From Pseudomonadota bacterium (lineage in GTDB: Bacteria > Pseudomonadota > Gammaproteobacteria > Burkholderiales > Burkholderiaceae_B): a stretch of DNA of 9,213 bases. Shown here in pieces: positions 6,885-9,213 of this stretch. Numbering within the stretch: position 1 is the stretch's first letter; every line of letters begins with the position of its first letter. The position numbers were made by a program, and so were the translations under genes. The DNA lies in the NCBI GenBank assembly GCA_023437255.1, contig JAEZGR010000133.1, positions 1 to 9,213 on the forward strand, written 5' to 3'. The notes beneath the pieces are model-generated. The model saw only the letters and a list, made by a program, of their open reading frames with translations, was not told the DNA's origin and made no database searches.

Positions 6885-7049
6885 ATGCGAACCTGGATGT
6901 GTTTGATCTGTGGATGGATATATGATGAGGAAGCCGGTCTTCCGGAAGAAGGCATCCCGCCTGGTACCCGTTGGGAAGACGTGCCGCCCAATTGGGTCTG
7001 CCCGGAATGTGGGGCTCGCAAGGAAGACTTCGAATTGATCGAGGTCTGA
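6885..7049 (+). CDS. rubA: Rubredoxin
   Basis: Rubredoxin is a small cytoplasmic one-iron electron carrier. In aerobic proteobacteria it serves alkane hydroxylase or other oxidases and redox stress enzymes. The 54-residue frame has the complete signature: CLICG (C6, C9) and CPECG (C39, C42) supply the four cysteine ligands of the FeS4 centre, with WIYDEEAGLPEEGIPPGTRWEDVPPNWV between them giving the conserved aromatic core (W4, W11, Y13, W30, W37). The length is typical of the family. The start at 6885 is the only ATG before the first cysteine pair apart from M5. Its ribosome binding site is weak (AAAGCGAG). It is divergent from thiD across 55 bp and is followed after 43 bp by yqgE, so the three plus-strand genes may form one transcript. 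No alkane hydroxylase is present here, so its partner is unknown. Confidence 0.97.
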   Translation: MRTWMCLICGWIYDEEAGLPEEGIPPGTRWEDVPPNWVCPECGARKEDFELIEV

Positions 7050-7079
7050 AGTCGGGCTGATGCGCCTGAGTCATCGCCC

Positions 7080-7085
7080 AGGAGG
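7080..7085 (+). promoter_or_regulatory. Strong ribosome binding site of yqgE
   Basis: AGGAGG lies 7 bases before the ATG at 7093. It is the best Shine-Dalgarno sequence in the window and fixes the yqgE start. A second ATG at 7086 is too close to the site and in another frame. Confidence 0.85.
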
Positions 7086-7092
7086 ATGAGCC

Positions 7093-7680
7093 ATGTCTGA
7101 GAATAAGCGTTCCGAATCCTTTGTCGACCTCTCGCAGCAATTGCTGCTTGCCATGCCGGGCAAGGTCATGGGCAGCCTTGCAAATACGGTGATCTATATT
7201 TGCGAACATACCGATCAGGGAGCCCTGGGGCTCGTGATCAATCGACCGACCGATCTGACCGTGGGTGATCTGCTCAAGCGCCTCGATCTGCCCCTTTCGC
7301 TTGAGATCGGCCCGCGTCAGGAAGCCCCTGTGTTCTTCGGCGGCCCGGTACAGACCGACCGCGGCTTCGTGTTGCACATGCCGGTGGGCGGCTATGGCTC
7401 CAGTATTCGTCTGGGCGAGGTCGCACTCACCACGTCGCGCGATGTTTTGCAGGACGTGGCTGTGGGCAAGGGGCCGGAGCACATGCTCATCACGCTCGGC
7501 TATGCGGGCTGGGCGGCCGGCCAACTCGAAGACGAGATGGCGCAGAATGCCTGGCTCAATGTCGAGGCCACACACCAGATTCTGTTCGACATGCCGCCCG
7601 AACGCCGCTATGAAGCTGGCCTTGCGCAGCTGGGTATCGAAAGCGCAATAATGCTGTCGGGCGAAGCCGGCCATGCCTGA
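7093..7680 (+). CDS. yqgE: YqgE/AlgH family protein (DUF179)
   Basis: This 195-residue protein belongs to the widely conserved YqgE/AlgH family, whose biochemical role is unresolved; AlgH was named from alginate regulation in Pseudomonas. Family landmarks are QQLLLAMPGKVMGSLANTVIYICEH near the N terminus (family norm: LIAMP...F..sVvyicEH), GALGLVINRPT (43-53), APVFFGGPV, RGFVLH (89-94), VALTTSRDVL, LGYAGWAAGQLEDE and NAWL. No signal peptide or membrane segment is seen, so it is cytoplasmic. The length matches the family and the start is set by an AGGAGG box. Its last 8 bases overlap the start of yqgF/ruvX. The yqgE-yqgF pair is widely conserved in proteobacteria, which supports the assignment of both and suggests coordinated expression. 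Confidence 0.95.
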   Translation: MSENKRSESFVDLSQQLLLAMPGKVMGSLANTVIYICEHTDQGALGLVINRPTDLTVGDLLKRLDLPLSLEIGPRQEAPVFFGGPVQTDRGFVLHMPVGGYGSSIRLGEVALTTSRDVLQDVAVGKGPEHMLITLGYAGWAAGQLEDEMAQNAWLNVEATHQILFDMPPERRYEAGLAQLGIESAIMLSGEAGHA

Positions 7681-8116
7681 CGTCGCGGCGGGCCCCCACG
7701 AAACGCTGCTGGCGTTCGATTACGGCTTGAAGAAGATCGGGGTGGCCATCGGCAATACGCTCACGCGGCAGGCCAGGCCGCTGCAGATTCTGCGGCCGGT
7801 AACGCGCGAACAGCGTTTTACAGCGATCGGCAACCTGTTCGACGAATGGCAGCCCGATCGTGTCGTGGTAGGCCTGCCCCTTACCACCGACGGAGGTGAG
7901 CAGCATGCGACACGCCACTGTCGGCGCTTTGCCAATCAACTGCATGGGCGTTATGGCGTGGCAGTCGAGCTGGTCGACGAGCGCGGCACAAGTATGGAGG
8001 CGCAGCACCTGCTGGGCAATAACGACGATGACGACGCCCTGGCCGCCGCGCTGATTTTGCAGCGTTACTTCGACACGCTCGGTATGGGGGCTATTCCGCC
8101 GCCTTCGGGCGTCTGA
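7673..8116 (+). CDS. ruvX: YqgF/RuvX family putative Holliday junction resolvase / pre-16S rRNA nuclease
   Basis: YqgF is an RNase H-fold nuclease. The family is annotated as a Holliday junction resolvase, and work on the E. coli protein implicates it in 5' maturation of 16S rRNA. The 147-residue protein has the catalytic acidic residues in place: D16 in [15 protein letters not shown]103 in [11 protein letters not shown] and the aspartate cluster [17 protein letters not shown] near the C terminus (115-131). [13 protein letters not shown] is the conserved core strand. The first motif reads KKIG where TRIG or RRIG is more usual, a mild variation. The ATG at 7673 lies inside yqgE (8 bp overlap), consistent with translational coupling. 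The C terminus ends in the proline-rich IPPPSGV and overlaps the end of convergent apaH by 26 bp. Confidence 0.95.
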   Translation: MPDVAAGPHETLLAFDYGLKKIGVAIGNTLTRQARPLQILRPVTREQRFTAIGNLFDEWQPDRVVVGLPLTTDGGEQHATRHCRRFANQLHGRYGVAVELVDERGTSMEAQHLLGNNDDDDALAAALILQRYFDTLGMGAIPPPSGV

Positions 8117-8927
8117 CGGGCGGGCAGGCCACCTGCACCAGGCGATGGTCGTGCATGCGCAGCGCCGTAAGCTGGCGACCCCATACGCAACCAGTATCCA
8201 GGCAAATGGCATCGGGCCGTATCATCAGGCCCAGCGTCGACCAATGTCCGAACACCACCGTGTGGTCATCGAGCTTGCGCCCCGGCACATCGAACCAGGG
8301 CACCAGGCCATCGCGGCCATCGGGCGCGTCTTTGTGCGCGAAATCCATGCTGCCGTCGGGGCGGCACATGCGCATGCGCGTCATGGCGTTCACGATCACA
8401 CGCAGGCGCTTGAGTGGCTCCAGGTCCTCGCTCCAGTGGTCGGGTTCGTTGCCATAGATACGGTCGAGCACCTGAGCCCAGCGAGGGCCGCGCAGAGCCT
8501 GTTCCACCTCGCGCGCCAGCGCTTCGGCCTGGCGGGCGCCCCACGGCGCGAGGATGCCGGCATGAACGAGAATGTGCCCGTGTTCCCTGTGCAGTAACGG
8601 GCGGTGGCGCAGCCAGTCGATAATGCCCTCGGCGTCGGGAGCGCTCAACACATCATGAAAGGTGTCTGATTTGCCGGGCTTCTTGACGCCTGCGGCGACC
8701 GCTAGCAGATGGATATCGTGATTGCCCAGCACACACGTGGCGCGCTCGCCCAGTGACATGATGGTGCGCAGCGTCTCCAGCGACTCCGGGCCGCGATTCA
8801 CGAGGTCGCCTGCAAACCAGAAGCGTGCATGCGCATCCGCTGCAATATCAGGGTGTTCAAGCAGGCGATGCAACGGCTCATTGCAACCTTGCAGGTCGCC
8901 GATCATCCAGATGGGGTGTGTCGTCAT
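8091..8927 (-). CDS. apaH: Symmetrical bis(5'-nucleosyl)-tetraphosphatase ApaH
   Basis: ApaH hydrolyses Ap4A to two ADP and can remove Np4 caps from RNA 5' ends; it is a cytoplasmic metallophosphatase. The 278-residue protein, counted from the ATG at 8927, matches the family length of about 280. The phosphoesterase motifs are GDLQG (10-14), GDLVNRGP (40-47), GNHD (68-71), VHAG (121-124) and GHW (227-229), followed by the family-specific LDTGCVWG (243-250). The Q in GDLQG in place of the common GDxHG histidine occurs in many ApaH proteins and is not a defect. The frame is open to 9065, but the extra 46 residues overlap lptG out of frame and resemble nothing, so the 8927 start is chosen. It begins 8 bp after lptG and is probably cotranscribed with it. 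Its stop lies within the end of convergent ruvX. Confidence 0.95.
   Translation of the reverse strand: MTTHPIWMIGDLQGCNEPLHRLLEHPDIAADAHARFWFAGDLVNRGPESLETLRTIMSLGERATCVLGNHDIHLLAVAAGVKKPGKSDTFHDVLSAPDAEGIIDWLRHRPLLHREHGHILVHAGILAPWGARQAEALAREVEQALRGPRWAQVLDRIYGNEPDHWSEDLEPLKRLRVIVNAMTRMRMCRPDGSMDFAHKDAPDGRDGLVPWFDVPGRKLDDHTVVFGHWSTLGLMIRPDAICLDTGCVWGRQLTALRMHDHRLVQVACPPVRRPKAAE
8100..8111. other. Short CGCC-TTCG-GGCG tetraloop hairpin in the ruvX/apaH overlap
   Basis: A 4-bp GC stem with a UUCG-type loop on the plus strand lies inside the 26 bp shared by the convergent ends of ruvX and apaH. On the minus strand the loop reads CGAA. It could contribute to 3' end formation in either direction, but there is no T tract, and its bases also code for the last residues of both proteins. 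Confidence 0.25.
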
Positions 8928-8935
8928 CCCGGTGT

Positions 8936-9213
8936 CTAGCTCCAGGGCAGCCGCGTCTGCACGAAACGGCGCACGCCGTGCTGATTCTCCATGAGCAGCA
9001 GCGCGGAAAACGCGAGCGCCAGCGCCGCAAGGTTGGGAATCAGCGCCGTGACCCACGGGGCCCACTTGCTGAGCATGCCCACGTTCAGGGCCAGCTGATT
9101 CGTCATGAAGAAGCCCACGCCCAGGAGGATTCCGATGAAAACCTTGCTGCCGACACCGCCTCTGCGTGTCTGCATGTAGGCGATGGGTGCGGCAATGGTC
9201 ATCATCACGAAAA
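8936..9213 (-). CDS. lptG: LPS export ABC transporter permease LptG (C-terminal part, truncated by window edge)
   Basis: LptF and LptG are the inner-membrane permeases of the LptB2FG transporter, which extracts lipopolysaccharide and feeds it to the Lpt bridge. Only the last roughly 90 residues are in the window. The frame is open to the right edge ([20 protein letters not shown]), so the GTG at 9208 is probably internal. Two hydrophobic segments are visible, one around [19 protein letters not shown] and one around [22 protein letters not shown], followed by a basic tail ending RLPWS. The GGxGxKxFxGxxxGxxFFxxN pattern, the GMLSKWAPW turn and the IPN segment match the C-terminal membrane bundle of LptG better than LptF, but the LptF alternative is not fully excluded. 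apaH follows after 8 bp. Confidence 0.82.
   Translation of the reverse strand, partial: FVMMTIAAPIAYMQTRRGGVGSKVFIGILLGVGFFMTNQLALNVGMLSKWAPWVTALIPNLAALALAFSALLLMENQHGVRRFVQTRLPWS

Noticed and set aside
6811..7674. 287-codon open frame on the minus strand opposite rubredoxin and yqgE
   Set aside because: The plus strand holds two clear conserved proteins with a strong ribosome binding site. The antisense frame resembles no family I know and is expected from codon bias in GC-rich DNA.
8928..9065. 46-residue N-terminal extension of apaH
   Set aside because: It reads out of frame through lptG; the start at 8927 gives the normal ApaH length and N terminus.
1..9213. Mobile element, CRISPR array, tRNA/rRNA or novel defence system
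   Set aside because: All coding space is taken by conserved housekeeping families. I saw no direct-repeat array, transposase, integrase, tRNA fold or abrupt change of composition.

Overview
This 9.2 kb window looks like an ordinary chromosomal segment of a GC-rich betaproteobacterium, most probably of the Alcaligenaceae (Bordetella/Achromobacter/Pusillimonas type). The placement is inference. It rests on the protein sequence style and on the gene neighbourhood (rubredoxin divergent from thiD-thiE-hemL, followed by yqgE-yqgF). Genes are tightly packed and no intergenic gap exceeds 130 bp. I see no rRNA, tRNA, insertion sequence, phage gene or CRISPR array.

Layout, left to right. (1) 1-1957, + strand: the 3' part of an N-formylglutamate amidohydrolase, translationally coupled to an M20-family hydantoinase/carbamoylase-type amidase. 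The pair probably cleaves N-formyl and N-carbamoyl compounds. (2) 1964-3190, - strand: argJ, the transacetylase of the cyclic arginine pathway, which converges on the amidase with only 6 bp between the stops. (3) 3249-3782, - strand: a MarR-family regulator, with a 130 bp upstream region holding a candidate -10 element, a short palindrome and a very stable GC hairpin. (4) 3913-6829, - strand: hemL (tetrapyrrole synthesis), thiE and a strongly diverged thiD homologue. thiD and thiE overlap by ATGA. (5) 6885-8116, + strand: a 54-residue rubredoxin, yqgE and yqgF/ruvX, running divergently from thiD. (6) 8091-9213, - strand: the 3' end of lptG followed after 8 bp by apaH, whose end overlaps the end of ruvX by 26 bp.

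The genes serve separate housekeeping tasks: amino-acid amide catabolism, arginine synthesis, haem and thiamine synthesis, electron transfer, RNA/DNA maintenance, dinucleotide turnover and LPS export. I find no evidence for a new defence, mobile or biosynthetic system. The points most worth a second look are the ThiD homologue that has lost most of the usual ThiD signature residues although it is coupled to thiE, the unusual active-site strand of the M20 amidase beside the N-formylglutamate amidohydrolase, the structured leader of the marR gene, and the long inverted repeat between the divergent thiD and rubredoxin genes.
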